From the NCBI RefSeq assembly GCF_004155535.1, contig NZ_RYUH01000017.1, forward strand, positions 1 through 64,000: a stretch of 64,000 bases of DNA, given 5' to 3'. A program made the position numbers and the translations under genes. The stretch comes from Bifidobacterium pseudolongum subsp. globosum. Its GTDB lineage: Bacteria; Actinomycetota; Actinomycetes; Actinomycetales; Bifidobacteriaceae. A model generated the notes under the pieces. It saw nothing but the letters and a program-made list of their open reading frames with translations, was not told the origin of the DNA and did not search any database. Position 1 is the first letter of the stretch. Every line of letters begins with the position of its first letter. Positions 43,858-53,562 of the stretch are shown piece after piece.

Positions 43858-46800
43858 GTTCTTCCGTAGGCCGCAATTCGCTCATCATGGCGTCGGGCAC
43901 CGCCGCGTCGCGCATCACCGGGCAGATCCGCACGATCCTGCTCGCGGCGGCGATCGGCACGACCGGCCTGGCCGCCAACGCCTACCAGGCGGGCTCGATG
44001 ATCCCACAGGTCATCTACACGCTTGTGTCGGGCGGCATCTTCAACGCGGTGCTCGTGCCGCACATCGTGCGCACGCTCAAGGCCGACAACGCCGAAGAGC
44101 AGCTCAACAAGATCGTCACGTTCGCCGTGACGCTGCTGGCCGCCGTGACCGTGCTGATGGGCGTGCTGACCCCGTGGATCACACGGCTGTACGTGAACGG
44201 CAGCCCCGAGCTGATCTCGCTCACATGCGCGTTCACGCTGTGGTGCACGCCGCAGATCTTCTTCTACGGGCTCTACACCGTGCTCGGGCAGATCCTGGCC
44301 GTCAAGAACCGCTTCGGCGCCTACGCGTGGAGCTCGGTGGGCGCCAATGTGATCAGCTGCATCGGCTTCACCGCGTTCATCGTGATCTTCGGCAACCACG
44401 CGCAGTCGTCGGCGGGCCAGTGGACCACGCCGAAGATCGCGCTGACCGCGGGCGCATGGACGCTTGGCGTGGCGTTCCAGGCGATCATCCTGTTCATCCC
44501 GCTGTTCAGACTCGGGTTCCGCTTCCACTGGAAGTTCGGCGTGCGCGGCATCGGCCTGCGCACGATGGGCCCGATCGCCGCATGGAGCCTCGGCATCGTG
44601 GTCATCGACCAGATCGCCAACATCATCACGACGCGCGTGCTGACGGGCGCGCCCTCGCTCGCCGAACGCACGATGCACCTCAACCAGTTCGACGTGGCCG
44701 GCAACGCCACCTACCAAAACGCGTACACGATCTACATGCTGCCGTATTCGCTGATCGCCGTCTCGGTGGCCACGGCGATCTTCCCGCAGATCTCGCAGGC
44801 GCTCGCGAACCGCGACATGGCCGGCGCGCGCGACGACCTGAGTCGCGCGCTGCGCACCGTGGGCACAATCATGTGCTTCTTCACCGCCGCGTTCATCGTC
44901 ATGCCGCTCGCGATCACGCGCTCGCTGCTGCCGACCGTGGCCGTGCCGCAAGCGATCCTCATGTGCGGGCCGCTCATGGGCCTGAGCGTCTGCCTGCCGC
45001 TCGCGAGCGCGTACCTGATCATCCAGCGCACGTTCTACGCGTTCGAAGACGGCCGCTCGCCGTTCACGTTCATGCTCATCATGTACATGCTGCAGCTCGG
45101 GCTGATCCTCACCGGCACACGCCTGCTGCCGCCCACGCAATGGGCCGGCATGATCGCCGTGTGCGTGTCCGCCGCCTACCTGATCTCGTTCATCCCGCTC
45201 GTGCGCATGCTGCGCCGGCGTTTCGGCGGATCGCTCGACGGCAAACGCATCGCCTCCACCTACGTGAAGGCGATCGCCGCCACCGTGGTGGCGGTCGTCG
45301 TCGGCCTCGGCGCGCGCATCCCCATCTACGCGTGGCTGCACGTGACCGACCCCGGCCAATCGGGCATCGCCGCATGGCTGTTCAACGTGCTCGCCGCCGT
45401 GGTGCTGGGCGTGCTGATCCTCATCGCGTACATCGCCACACTGTGGATCGTGCGCTCGCAGGAACTGCTGCAGATCGTCGACGCCCTGGGGCGCCGCCTG
45501 CACCGCGCACCTGCCGGCGGCCCCGCGCAGGCCGAGGAGCCGGACGACACGCGCGTCATCGCGCCGATCGCCGCCGCGGCCGGCGTGGACGACCCCGACG
45601 AGACGCGTGTGATCCCGCTGCCCCAGCCGATCAACGAACTCGAACAGCTCGACCCGCCAGTGCCGAGCGAACTCGCCGAAGCACCGATTGCGCTCACCGG
45701 CAACGGCGCCGGCGAAGCGCCGCGCACGACCAGTGCGGCCGGTAGAATGACGGGAGCATCGTCCATGCCATACATATCAGGGGAAACTATGAGGCCGCAC
45801 TTAGGAGATACCGTTCTCAACAGGTACACGTTGGTGTCGCCGTTGCGTGAGGAGGCGGGTCTGCAGGCATGGAAAGCCAACGACCGCGTGCTCTCGCGCG
45901 ACTGCCAGCTCTTCATCGTCAGCAACAAGGCCGTGCTCGACAGCACGAACGCGCTCGCCGGCACGCTCGCCTCGTCGAAGGACGCGCGGTTCACCCCCGT
46001 CATCCAGCTGCAGCACGACGGCCAGATCGCCGTGGTGCTGACGCAACTCGACGCTGGCGTCTCCCTGACCGAATACATGCACGGCCACGGCCCGCTGAGC
46101 TACGAGGCGATGCGCACGATCATCGCCGAGGCCACGGCCGCCATCAAGGCGCTGCAGGCGGACAGCCTCACGCACCACGCCCTGTCGACCGACACCGTGC
46201 GCCTCACGCGCAGCGGCGTGCAGCTCGCCGATACGCCGGTGAGCGAGGCGCTCGCCGACACATCGAACGCGCAGCCGGGCGACAATCCCGCACGCCGCGC
46301 GATCCGCCAGCTCGCGGGCGTGCTGTACGGCATGCTCACACGCACGCCGTCCACAATGAACCCGCAGTTCTCGCTCGACGCGCTGCCTGCGGACACACCG
46401 ACCGAACTGCGCGTCATCGTCAAGCGCGGACTCGAACTGCCCGAAGACGGCGCGCCCGCGGTGCCGCTCGTCACACTCGCCGAACTCGAGATGCTGCTCG
46501 GGCCGGTCAAGCAGTTCCCGGTGCTGACGCGCCACGACCTGCGCCTGACCGGTGTGGAGGGCGCGTGCTCGATCGTGCGCGCGATGATCAGCCCCGCGCT
46601 GCCCGCCGACATCCTGCCGATCCCCGAATCGCTCGCTTCGTCGCAGACGCTGCCCACGATCCCGTTCGCGCATATGGATGTGGACGACGAGGAGGACATC
46701 GAGGACGAGGAGCTCGGCGCGCAGACGCAGGCGCTCAACGCCGGCTCGCTCAAGGCGCTGTGGAGCCACAGCAAGGCGCTCATGGAAGGCGAGGACTACA

Positions 46801-47759
46801 CGGGCGCCTCGAGCCAGATCCCGGAACTGCAGCCCGAAGACGCCACCGAGATGTTCTCGGCGTTCGACCCGAACAACCCGCTGGAGCCGCCGCTGCAGCC
46901 GCAGCGCATGACCGTGCCGATCGATGTGTCGAAGCTGCGCGACGGGTCGGCGGACCCGACCGACGGCGTGGGCGCGACCGGACGCATCCCGATCATCGAC
47001 GACCAGGGCAACGAAGTGCCCGACGGGTCGGCCTCGCAGCGCGCGCTCGAACAGGAGCGCGCCGACATCGACGCCACGTATGTGATGGGCGCGCCGGCGC
47101 TGCCGCCGAGCTTCGCCCCGCAGGACAACCATGAGCCTTCGAGCGCCGACAAGGCGGCGTTCGAGGAGCGCAAGTCGTCGAAGACGAAGAAGGCGGCCAT
47201 CATCGTGGCCATTGTGGCAGTGGCCGTGGCACTCGGCTTCGCCGTGCACAGCATCGCCACGACCGGCTCGCTGTTCGGCATCAACCGCCAGCAACAGAAC
47301 TACTGGCCCAACATGGACCTCGACGACGTGCCGTTCGGCCAGCGCAAGGGCGACGACGTCCAGTCGCCGCAGAACAACACGACCCCCGAACCCACCGAGA
47401 CGAAGACACAGACGCCAAAGCCGCAGAACACCACGGCCTACCCGGTGGCGAGCCAGACCTTCCTGGACCGCCCCAACGGCCAGCAGGGCTACGGCTACTA
47501 CCTGCACCTCGAGAAGAAAGAGGACGTCTCGCGCATCGTCGTGAAGATCCGCTCCTCCGGGGGCAAGGGGTATGTGCGTGTCAACACGGCCGGCGACCCG
47601 ACCGCCGGCGAACAGGTGGCCGAGTTCACGTTCGCCGACGGCGGCACGACCGAGGTGAAGTTCACCAAGCCGGTCGACACGCAGGACATCGTGATGTGGG
47701 TGCCGATGGACAGCCTGCCCGGCAACCAGCTGTTCATCGATTCGGTGCAGGCCTTCTAG
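43854..47759 (+). CDS. murJ: MurJ lipid II flippase fused to a pseudokinase and an external carbohydrate-binding-like domain
   Basis: Moves lipid II across the membrane for peptidoglycan synthesis. Residues 1-530 form the MurJ domain with about 14 spans, starting NSLIMASGTAASRITGQIRTILLAAAIG. A disordered linker (530-640) leads to a pseudokinase (about 645-870, from LGDTVLNRYTLVSPL). Its lysine and HRD/DFG motifs are missing (THHALSTDTVRL stands where the catalytic loop belongs), so it should not phosphorylate. One span (about 1112-1133, AAIIVAIVAVAVALGFAVHSI) and an external beta-rich domain (about 1180-1301) complete it. The layout equals mycobacterial MviN (Rv3910), whose pseudokinase binds FhaA. 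An in-frame ATG at 45789 behind AGGGGAAACT could give a separate pseudokinase product. It ends overlapping the convergent kinase gene by 4 bp. Confidence 0.93.
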   Translation: MSSSVGRNSLIMASGTAASRITGQIRTILLAAAIGTTGLAANAYQAGSMIPQVIYTLVSGGIFNAVLVPHIVRTLKADNAEEQLNKIVTFAVTLLAAVTVLMGVLTPWITRLYVNGSPELISLTCAFTLWCTPQIFFYGLYTVLGQILAVKNRFGAYAWSSVGANVISCIGFTAFIVIFGNHAQSSAGQWTTPKIALTAGAWTLGVAFQAIILFIPLFRLGFRFHWKFGVRGIGLRTMGPIAAWSLGIVVIDQIANIITTRVLTGAPSLAERTMHLNQFDVAGNATYQNAYTIYMLPYSLIAVSVATAIFPQISQALANRDMAGARDDLSRALRTVGTIMCFFTAAFIVMPLAITRSLLPTVAVPQAILMCGPLMGLSVCLPLASAYLIIQRTFYAFEDGRSPFTFMLIMYMLQLGLILTGTRLLPPTQWAGMIAVCVSAAYLISFIPLVRMLRRRFGGSLDGKRIASTYVKAIAATVVAVVVGLGARIPIYAWLHVTDPGQSGIAAWLFNVLAAVVLGVLILIAYIATLWIVRSQELLQIVDALGRRLHRAPAGGPAQAEEPDDTRVIAPIAAAAGVDDPDETRVIPLPQPINELEQLDPPVPSELAEAPIALTGNGAGEAPRTTSAAGRMTGASSMPYISGETMRPHLGDTVLNRYTLVSPLREEAGLQAWKANDRVLSRDCQLFIVSNKAVLDSTNALAGTLASSKDARFTPVIQLQHDGQIAVVLTQLDAGVSLTEYMHGHGPLSYEAMRTIIAEATAAIKALQADSLTHHALSTDTVRLTRSGVQLADTPVSEALADTSNAQPGDNPARRAIRQLAGVLYGMLTRTPSTMNPQFSLDALPADTPTELRVIVKRGLELPEDGAPAVPLVTLAELEMLLGPVKQFPVLTRHDLRLTGVEGACSIVRAMISPALPADILPIPESLASSQTLPTIPFAHMDVDDEEDIEDEELGAQTQALNAGSLKALWSHSKALMEGEDYTGASSQIPELQPEDATEMFSAFDPNNPLEPPLQPQRMTVPIDVSKLRDGSADPTDGVGATGRIPIIDDQGNEVPDGSASQRALEQERADIDATYVMGAPALPPSFAPQDNHEPSSADKAAFEERKSSKTKKAAIIVAIVAVAVALGFAVHSIATTGSLFGINRQQQNYWPNMDLDDVPFGQRKGDDVQSPQNNTTPEPTETKTQTPKPQNTTAYPVASQTFLDRPNGQQGYGYYLHLEKKEDVSRIVVKIRSSGGKGYVRVNTAGDPTAGEQVAEFTFADGGTTEVKFTKPVDTQDIVMWVPMDSLPGNQLFIDSVQAF

Positions 47760-48736
47760 GCCCCGAACCTGGCACGGATCTGCGCCGGCGTGCCGTACGA
47801 GGCCTGCGCGCCGCGACCGGTGGCCGCATAGGCGGAGACGTAGGCGGCGGCGCGCGCCGAAGCCGCGAGCGACCATCCGGACGCGAGCCCGGCGAGCACG
47901 GTGCCCATGAACGAGTCGCCGCAGCCGGTCGTGTCGACGGCGTCCACGCGCACCGGCGCGATACGCGTCACATGTTCGTCGGCGGTGGCGTCGAGCACGA
48001 CCGAACCGTCGGCGCCGAGCGTCACGACGGCCTGCCGGATCCCGATCGCCTCAAGGCGTTCGAGCGCGAGCGGCCAGTCGAACGTGGACCAGTCGTCGTC
48101 CACGGGCGCCTGCAGGTCGAGCAGCTGCGCCATCTCGATCTCGTTGACGAGCAGAATATCGGTGTGCCCGATCAACTCCGCGGGCAGGTCGGCGGTGAAT
48201 GGCGAATCGTTGAGCAGCACGCGCACGCCGGCCTCATGGCACATGCGCGCGCACGCCGTCACGGTCTCGATCGGGCTTTCCAGGCACAGGCCCAGCACGT
48301 CGGAGCCGGTCAGTTCGCCGATCTTCGATTCCACGTAGTCCACGCTCACCTGCGCGTTCGAGCCGGCGGAATAGACGATTGTGTTTTCGGCGGAGGCGTC
48401 GACGGTGATCACGGTCAGGCCGCTCGGGCCGTCCACGTGCCGCACATGCGACGTGTCGACGCCGGCTGCGGCCAGATGGTCGAGCAGGAAGTCGGCGTTG
48501 CTGTCCGAGCCGACAGCGCCGAACATGCGCACGTCGGCGCCGAGCAGCGCAGCGGCCGAGGCCTGGTTGCCGGATTTGCCGCCGGGCAGCAGCTCGAGCG
48601 GGCCGCCGGCGACCGTCTCGCCGGGTTCGGGCAGGCGCGTGGTGGTGATCGTGTAATCCACGTTCATGGAGCCGACCACGGCAACGGTGCCGTGCATGTG
48701 TTCCAGTAGTTGCAGGGGGAATGATGTGGTGTCCAT
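47756..48736 (-). CDS. PfkB-family carbohydrate kinase (ribokinase-like)
   Basis: Phosphorylates a sugar, probably ribose released from nucleosides. The 326-residue protein shows VVGSMNVDYTI, the substrate-binding GGKSGNQASAAALLGA and the catalytic DTTGCGDSFMG (catalytic Asp in CGDS). It is the last gene of a minus-strand set nucleoside hydrolase-MFS-kinase. GGAAAGGA precedes ATG 48736. A nucleoside kinase role is possible, since some PfkB enzymes phosphorylate nucleosides directly. Its stop overlaps the murJ stop. Confidence 0.88.
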   Translation of the reverse strand: MDTTSFPLQLLEHMHGTVAVVGSMNVDYTITTTRLPEPGETVAGGPLELLPGGKSGNQASAAALLGADVRMFGAVGSDSNADFLLDHLAAAGVDTSHVRHVDGPSGLTVITVDASAENTIVYSAGSNAQVSVDYVESKIGELTGSDVLGLCLESPIETVTACARMCHEAGVRVLLNDSPFTADLPAELIGHTDILLVNEIEMAQLLDLQAPVDDDWSTFDWPLALERLEAIGIRQAVVTLGADGSVVLDATADEHVTRIAPVRVDAVDTTGCGDSFMGTVLAGLASGWSLAASARAAAYVSAYAATGRGAQASYGTPAQIRARFGA

Positions 48737-48835
48737 GGTGGTGCGCGTCCTTTCCGGTGGGCGGGTGAACAGGTGCAATGGTACGGAAGACGAGTGGGCC
48801 CGCGCCGGCAACGGGTGCCGCGCGGGCCCATGGGG

Positions 48836-50284
48836 TCAGGCTTCGACCGGGCCTGGCTCGTGTTCTTCGGCCTTCGTCTCGCCTGCGTAGACCTTGCGGC
48901 GGATCAGCAGGAAGACCACGAGGCCGGCGGCGAGCACAAGGCCGCCGATGAGCAGCAGGTTGGCGTAGCCGGCGGACGAGCCGGAGGCGCCGGTGAACGA
49001 CGAGCCGGCGAGCGCCTGCGTGGTCATGAGGCCACCGAAGATGGCGATGCCGATCGAGGCGGTCACGTTCATCACGAGGTCGTTCATGCCCACACCACGG
49101 CCGGACTGGTCGACCGGCAGGGTGTCGAGCACGGTGGCCACGAGCGGCGAATACATGAGGCCGCAGCCGGCGTAGTAGACGCATGCGCACAGCGTGAGCA
49201 CCCAGAATCCGGCGTTGACGGCGAACGCGGAGCCGACGAACCCGGCGATCATGAGGCACGCGGCGACCACGATCGAGGCGGTCTGGCCGATGCGGCCGAC
49301 GATGGCGCCCGAGCTCGTGCCCATGACGGTGGCCACGACGAAGGCCCACACGATGTACGCGGAGACCTGGCCGGTGCTCATGCCGTACACGTCAGCACCG
49401 ATCGCGTTGAAGATCGGCGAGATGCAGTAGTTCGTGAAGTAGAACAGCAGGATCAGGCTGATCGCGAGGAGCCAGCGCACGTTCTTGAAGAACGCGGGGG
49501 TGATGAACGGGTTGCGGGCCTTGGCGATGTAGACACCGAACGCGATGAACAGCACCGCGGCCACGATGAGCATCCACCAGCTCATGTACGAGAAGAAGAG
49601 CGTCAGGAACGCCACGGCCACGCCGAAGACGGTGAAACCGACCCAGTCGATGCGGTCGCCGCTCGTGCCATGGCCGGGCAGCCACTTCATCAGGAACGGC
49701 AGGAACACGATCGATACGGCGGGAATCAGGAACAGGTACTGCCACGCCACCGAGCTGAGCAGGCCGGCGGCGAACACGCCGATGGCTGCGGAGAGCTGGT
49801 ATCCGGCGGTGAACAGGCCGAAGAAGATCACCTTGAGGTGTGTGGCGAGGTACTTGGTGGCCATGACGAGGTACACCGAGCCGGCCACCTGGCCGCCGAT
49901 CGTCTGCAGCATGCGGGCGATGATGACGACCCACAGACCGCCGTCGATGAAGTACGAGGCCACGAAGCCGAAGACGGAACCCACGAACAGCGTGAGCACC
50001 CCGAACACGACCATGCGGCGCAGTGAGACGAAATCGCTGAGCGACCCGTAGATGAACGAGACGATGCCGAGCACGATGCTCGGGATGGCGGTGATCAACG
50101 ACGCCTGGTCGGCGGCGCCCACGTCGGCGCCGATCTGCACGAAGACGAGGTTGAACCCCTGCAGGCACAACGTGCCCATGATGAACGTGATGAGCAGCAT
50201 GATGAGCGCCTTGACGGCGGTGCGGCTCGCGGTGCCCGGATCGGCATACGGGTCGATGGCACCCTTGGTGGTTGCGGTGGTCAT
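48836..50284 (-). CDS. MFS transporter, likely nucleoside or pentose importer
   Basis: A 482-residue membrane protein with about 14 predicted spans (DHA2-like size). The A-motif-like loop is GSLSDFVSLRRMVVFG and the motif-C-like region is QTIGGQVAGSVYLVMATKYL. The family is mostly known for drug efflux, but the position between nucleoside hydrolase and sugar kinase, downstream of a LacI operator, argues for nucleoside or ribose transport. GAAAGGA precedes ATG 50284, 12 bp after the hydrolase stop. The direction of transport cannot be read from sequence. Confidence 0.85.
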   Translation of the reverse strand: MTTATTKGAIDPYADPGTASRTAVKALIMLLITFIMGTLCLQGFNLVFVQIGADVGAADQASLITAIPSIVLGIVSFIYGSLSDFVSLRRMVVFGVLTLFVGSVFGFVASYFIDGGLWVVIIARMLQTIGGQVAGSVYLVMATKYLATHLKVIFFGLFTAGYQLSAAIGVFAAGLLSSVAWQYLFLIPAVSIVFLPFLMKWLPGHGTSGDRIDWVGFTVFGVAVAFLTLFFSYMSWWMLIVAAVLFIAFGVYIAKARNPFITPAFFKNVRWLLAISLILLFYFTNYCISPIFNAIGADVYGMSTGQVSAYIVWAFVVATVMGTSSGAIVGRIGQTASIVVAACLMIAGFVGSAFAVNAGFWVLTLCACVYYAGCGLMYSPLVATVLDTLPVDQSGRGVGMNDLVMNVTASIGIAIFGGLMTTQALAGSSFTGASGSSAGYANLLLIGGLVLAAGLVVFLLIRRKVYAGETKAEEHEPGPVEA

Positions 50285-50296
50285 CGTACTGTCCTT

Positions 50297-51253
50297 TCAG
50301 GCGGCGTTGGCGGCCAACGTGGAGATGCGGGTCATGAATTCGTCGAGGAAGCGCGGCACGTCGACGCCGACGGCGGCGTCCATCGTCTTGACGGGGTCGT
50401 TGAGGCGGGTCTCGTCACCGATTGTGCGGCCGCGGGTGGGGCCTTCCACGTCCACCTTCATGTTGATCGGCAGCGTGGTCACAAGCGTCGGGTCGACGGC
50501 CACGCCCACGGCGAGCGGGTCGTGCAGGCCGCAGCCGCCCAAGTGCGGGGCGGTCGTCTCGTAGGCCTTGATGTAGAAATCGGTCATGTCGGCCAGGAAT
50601 GCGCCCGCCGGGGTGCCCAGGTCACGCCAACGCTGCGTCTCCTTGTAGGTGAGCAGCGTCTGCAGCGTCACGTCGAGGCCGACCATCGTGGCCGGGATGC
50701 CCGAGCGGAACACGCGGTTCGCGGCGTCCGGGTCCTGCGAGATGTTCGCCTCGGTCCAGGCGTTCACATTGCCGGGCACGGTGAGCGCGCCGCCCATCAG
50801 TACCACGCGGCCGATCTCATCGACGATTTCTGGGGCGCGGGCGATCGCAGCGTCGAGGTTCGTCAGCGGGCCGGTCGGCACATACACGAGGTCCTTGCCG
50901 TAGGTCTTCACGGCGTCGATGATGAAGTCGACGCCCGGGGTGCTCTCCGCCTCGCGCGTCGAGTCGGCGATGATGGCCTCCCCGATGCCGTTCTGGCCGT
51001 GGATGAAGCTCGAGATCTCGAGCACCTGGAACGAATCCGTGGTGCTGGAGTGGTCAAGGCCGCGGTAGACCTTGACTTCGGGGTGGCCGAGCAGTTCGGT
51101 GATCGCGAGCGCGTTGCGCACGCCCTGCTCCATCAGCACATTGCCGTAGGTGCCGGTGATGCCAATGAGTTCCACTTCCGGACTGCCAAGCGCGTACGAA
51201 ATGGCAAGCGCATCATCGACGCCAGTGTCCAGATCAAGAATCATCTTCTTCAT
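50297..51253 (-). CDS. Ribonucleoside hydrolase (inosine/uridine-preferring type)
   Basis: Cleaves nucleosides to base and ribose. The 318-residue protein begins MKKMILDLDTGVDDALAI, the DxDxGxDDA calcium-binding signature, and has further family segments VYVPTGPLTNLDAAI and GGCGLHDPLAVGVA (second metal Asp and catalytic His). Cytosolic. It is the first gene of the operon, and its start lies 47 bp from the LacI-type operator. Specificity (purine or pyrimidine) is not determined. Confidence 0.92.
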   Translation of the reverse strand: MKKMILDLDTGVDDALAISYALGSPEVELIGITGTYGNVLMEQGVRNALAITELLGHPEVKVYRGLDHSSTTDSFQVLEISSFIHGQNGIGEAIIADSTREAESTPGVDFIIDAVKTYGKDLVYVPTGPLTNLDAAIARAPEIVDEIGRVVLMGGALTVPGNVNAWTEANISQDPDAANRVFRSGIPATMVGLDVTLQTLLTYKETQRWRDLGTPAGAFLADMTDFYIKAYETTAPHLGGCGLHDPLAVGVAVDPTLVTTLPINMKVDVEGPTRGRTIGDETRLNDPVKTMDAAVGVDVPRFLDEFMTRISTLAANAA

Positions 51254-51300
51254 GGGTCCGTCCCTTCCTCATTGAAGTGGATCCGGCTGAGCCGGTCGGA

Positions 51301-51320
51301 GTGATAAAACGTTTTATCAC
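51301..51320. promoter_or_regulatory. Perfect 20-bp LacI-type operator
   Basis: GTGATAAAAC directly followed by its exact complement GTTTTATCAC, with the central CG typical of LacI/GalR operators and an AT-rich sequence unlike its surroundings. It sits upstream of the nucleoside hydrolase operon and downstream of the LacI regulator gene, so it should control the operon. Confidence 0.88.
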
Positions 51321-51426
51321 TGCATTAACTTCATCATATCCCTTTCACGGGGCCCGTCAAATCCGTCAGCTGTCAGCGTGTTGCGCGCGCAGGCGGCACA
51401 GCCATGCGCTACACGCCTTGCAAGGG

Positions 51427-52464
51427 TCAGCGCAGGTCGCGCACGCTGCCTTTGTCCACAAGGTGCGGCGCAAGCACCCGCGTGCGCGGCTCGCCGAGCC
51501 ACGGGTGGCCTTCGCCGGGCGCCCCGATGCGCGCCGAGAGCAGCTCCCATGCGGCGCGTGCAAGCTGCGCCACATCCTGCTCGACCGTCGTCACCTCGAT
51601 CTGCATGCCGAAGCGTTCCATGATGTTGTCGTAGCCAATCACCGACATGTCCGCGGGCACGGAGAGCCCGCGTTCGCGCAGACCGCGCAGCAGGCCCATC
51701 GCCATCAGGTCGTTGCAGCAGAACACCGCCGTGGCGCCGTTGCCCACCATGGCGGCCGTGGCGGCGTACCCGCCGTCGAAACGGTAGTCGCCGGCCACGT
51801 CGAGCTCGGGGTCGAGCGGCACGCCGGCCTGCTCGAGCACGTCGGCGAACCCGCGCCGGCGGCGGTTGGCGCTGCCTTCGCGCCCGTCGCCCGAAATGCA
51901 CCCGATGCGCGTATGCCCCGCCTCGAGCAGCCGGCGCGCGGCCAGGGCGCCGCCGAGCACATTGTCGAACCCCGCGCCGTCGCACCACTGTGCGGACACC
52001 AGACGGTCAATCAGCGTCACCGGGCACGGCACACGGCGCACATCCTCGCGCAGGCCCACCTCGTCGGCGTATGATTCGCGCGCGGGGATCAGGAACAGGC
52101 CGTCCACGCCGCGCGCCACCACATGCTGCAGCAGGTCGCGCTCCACCGCGCGCCGGTCGTTCGAATTCGCGATGACGAGCTCGTAGCCGGCCGCCTGGCA
52201 CGATTCCTCGAGGCAGCGCGCGAGCGCGGCGAAGAACAGGTTCTCGATGTCGGGCACGATGAGCGCGATGAGCATCGTGCGCTTGGTGAGCAGGCTGCGC
52301 GCGTTCTGGTTGGGCACATACCGCAGCCGTTTGGCGGTTTCGATGATCTGCGCGCGTGTATCGTCGGAGACGCGCGCCAGCCGGTTGTTGAGCACAAGCG
52401 AGACGGTGGTGACCGAAACGCCCACTTCGTGCGCGATGTCGCGCAGGGTCGTGCGATGCGCCAT
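51427..52464 (-). CDS. LacI-family transcriptional regulator of the nucleoside locus
   Basis: A 345-residue repressor. The N-terminal helix-turn-helix is TLRDIAHEVGVSVTTVSLVLNN with hinge RYVPNQNARSL. The C-terminal periplasmic-binding-type effector domain includes ALIVPDIENLFFAAL and SVIGYDNI. ATG 52464 is preceded by GGAGGAGGA. It is transcribed toward the operon it likely represses, with the operator in between. The effector is probably ribose or a nucleoside, by context only. It is divergent from trxB. Confidence 0.92.
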   Translation of the reverse strand: MAHRTTLRDIAHEVGVSVTTVSLVLNNRLARVSDDTRAQIIETAKRLRYVPNQNARSLLTKRTMLIALIVPDIENLFFAALARCLEESCQAAGYELVIANSNDRRAVERDLLQHVVARGVDGLFLIPARESYADEVGLREDVRRVPCPVTLIDRLVSAQWCDGAGFDNVLGGALAARRLLEAGHTRIGCISGDGREGSANRRRRGFADVLEQAGVPLDPELDVAGDYRFDGGYAATAAMVGNGATAVFCCNDLMAMGLLRGLRERGLSVPADMSVIGYDNIMERFGMQIEVTTVEQDVAQLARAAWELLSARIGAPGEGHPWLGEPRTRVLAPHLVDKGSVRDLR

Positions 52465-52590
52465 GGCTCCTCCTCCCGCCGCGCGGTATGTGCAGGCGTA
52501 CCCACATTATAGGGAGCGGCATGGGGCCCGGCGCATGAGCTGTGAGTGGAACCGCGGAACAAGCGGGCCGGCGGGCCTATTGTTGGGAGC

Positions 52591-53544
52591 ATGAGTGAAA
52601 TTCGTGACGTCATCATCATCGGATCCGGCCCCGCCGGATACACCGCAGCCATCTACCTGGGCCGTGCAGGACTCAAGCCGCTCGTCGTGGCGGGCGCGCT
52701 CACCCCGGGCGGCCAGCTCGTCAACACCACCGAAGTGGAGAACTTCCCCGGCTTCCCCGACGGCATCATGGGCCCCGACCTCATGGAGAACATGCAGCGC
52801 CAGGCCGAACGCTTCAATGCCGAGATCGTGTTCGACGACGTTGAATCCACGCGGCTCGACGAGACGATCAAGACGGTCACCTGTTCGGGCGGCGACGTCT
52901 ACCAGGCGCGCGCCGTGATCATCGCCACCGGCTCGTACTACCGGCACCTCGATGTGCCCGGCGAAGAGGAATACTCCGGCAAGGGCGTCTCGTTCTGCGC
53001 CACATGCGACGGCTTCTTCTTCCGCGGCAAGCCGATCGTCGTGGTCGGCGGCGGCGACTCCGCGATGGAGGAGGCCGGATTCCTCAGCCGCTTCGGGTCG
53101 TCGGTCACGCTGCTGCACCGGCGCGACCAGTTCCGCGCCTCGCGGATCATGGTCGACCGCACGCTCGAGAACCCGGCGATCGACGTGATGATGAACACCA
53201 TGGTGGAGCGCATCAACGGCGACGGCAAGGGCGTCACCTCGGTGAGCATCCGCAACGTCGTCAGCGGGGAGACGGGCGAACTGCCCGCGAACGGCGTGTT
53301 CATCGCCGCCGGCCAGGTGCCGCAGACCGGCTTCCTTGGCGGCGCGGTCGAACTCGACGACCACGGGTACGTCGTCGTCGAAGGCGCCTCCACGCACACC
53401 AATGTACCGGGCGTGTTCGCGGCCGGCGACTGCGCCGACCCGGTCTACCAGCAGGCGATCAGCGCCGCGGGCACCGGCTGCCGAGCCGCGCTCGACGTGC
53501 AGGCGTACCTCGAGTCGCTTGTGGTCGAGGCCGCGGAGGCGTAG
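52591..53544 (+). CDS. trxB: Thioredoxin reductase
   Basis: NADPH-dependent flavoenzyme that keeps thioredoxin reduced. The 317-residue protein has the FAD motif IIIGSGPAGYTAAIYLGRAG, the redox-active C136-A-T-C139, the NADPH motif VVGGGDSAMEEAGFL and the C-terminal FAD-binding GVFAAGDCADP. It is in the conserved actinobacterial position between murJ and parB, but neither sigM nor a thioredoxin gene accompanies it. GGGAG lies next to the ATG; TATTGT 7 nt upstream of the start is also present. Confidence 0.95.
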   Translation: MSEIRDVIIIGSGPAGYTAAIYLGRAGLKPLVVAGALTPGGQLVNTTEVENFPGFPDGIMGPDLMENMQRQAERFNAEIVFDDVESTRLDETIKTVTCSGGDVYQARAVIIATGSYYRHLDVPGEEEYSGKGVSFCATCDGFFFRGKPIVVVGGGDSAMEEAGFLSRFGSSVTLLHRRDQFRASRIMVDRTLENPAIDVMMNTMVERINGDGKGVTSVSIRNVVSGETGELPANGVFIAAGQVPQTGFLGGAVELDDHGYVVVEGASTHTNVPGVFAAGDCADPVYQQAISAAGTGCRAALDVQAYLESLVVEAAEA

Positions 53545-53562
53545 GACACCCACCGCCGTGGC

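Noticed and set aside
43536-45503. 655-residue minus-strand frame across the DUF6049-type and murJ genes
   Set aside because: Low-complexity His/Arg/Gln composition and complete overlap with recognisable genes on the plus strand.
47756-47759. Reading error at the murJ/kinase junction
   Set aside because: The 4-bp overlap is simply two convergent stop codons sharing CTAG; both proteins end at normal family positions.
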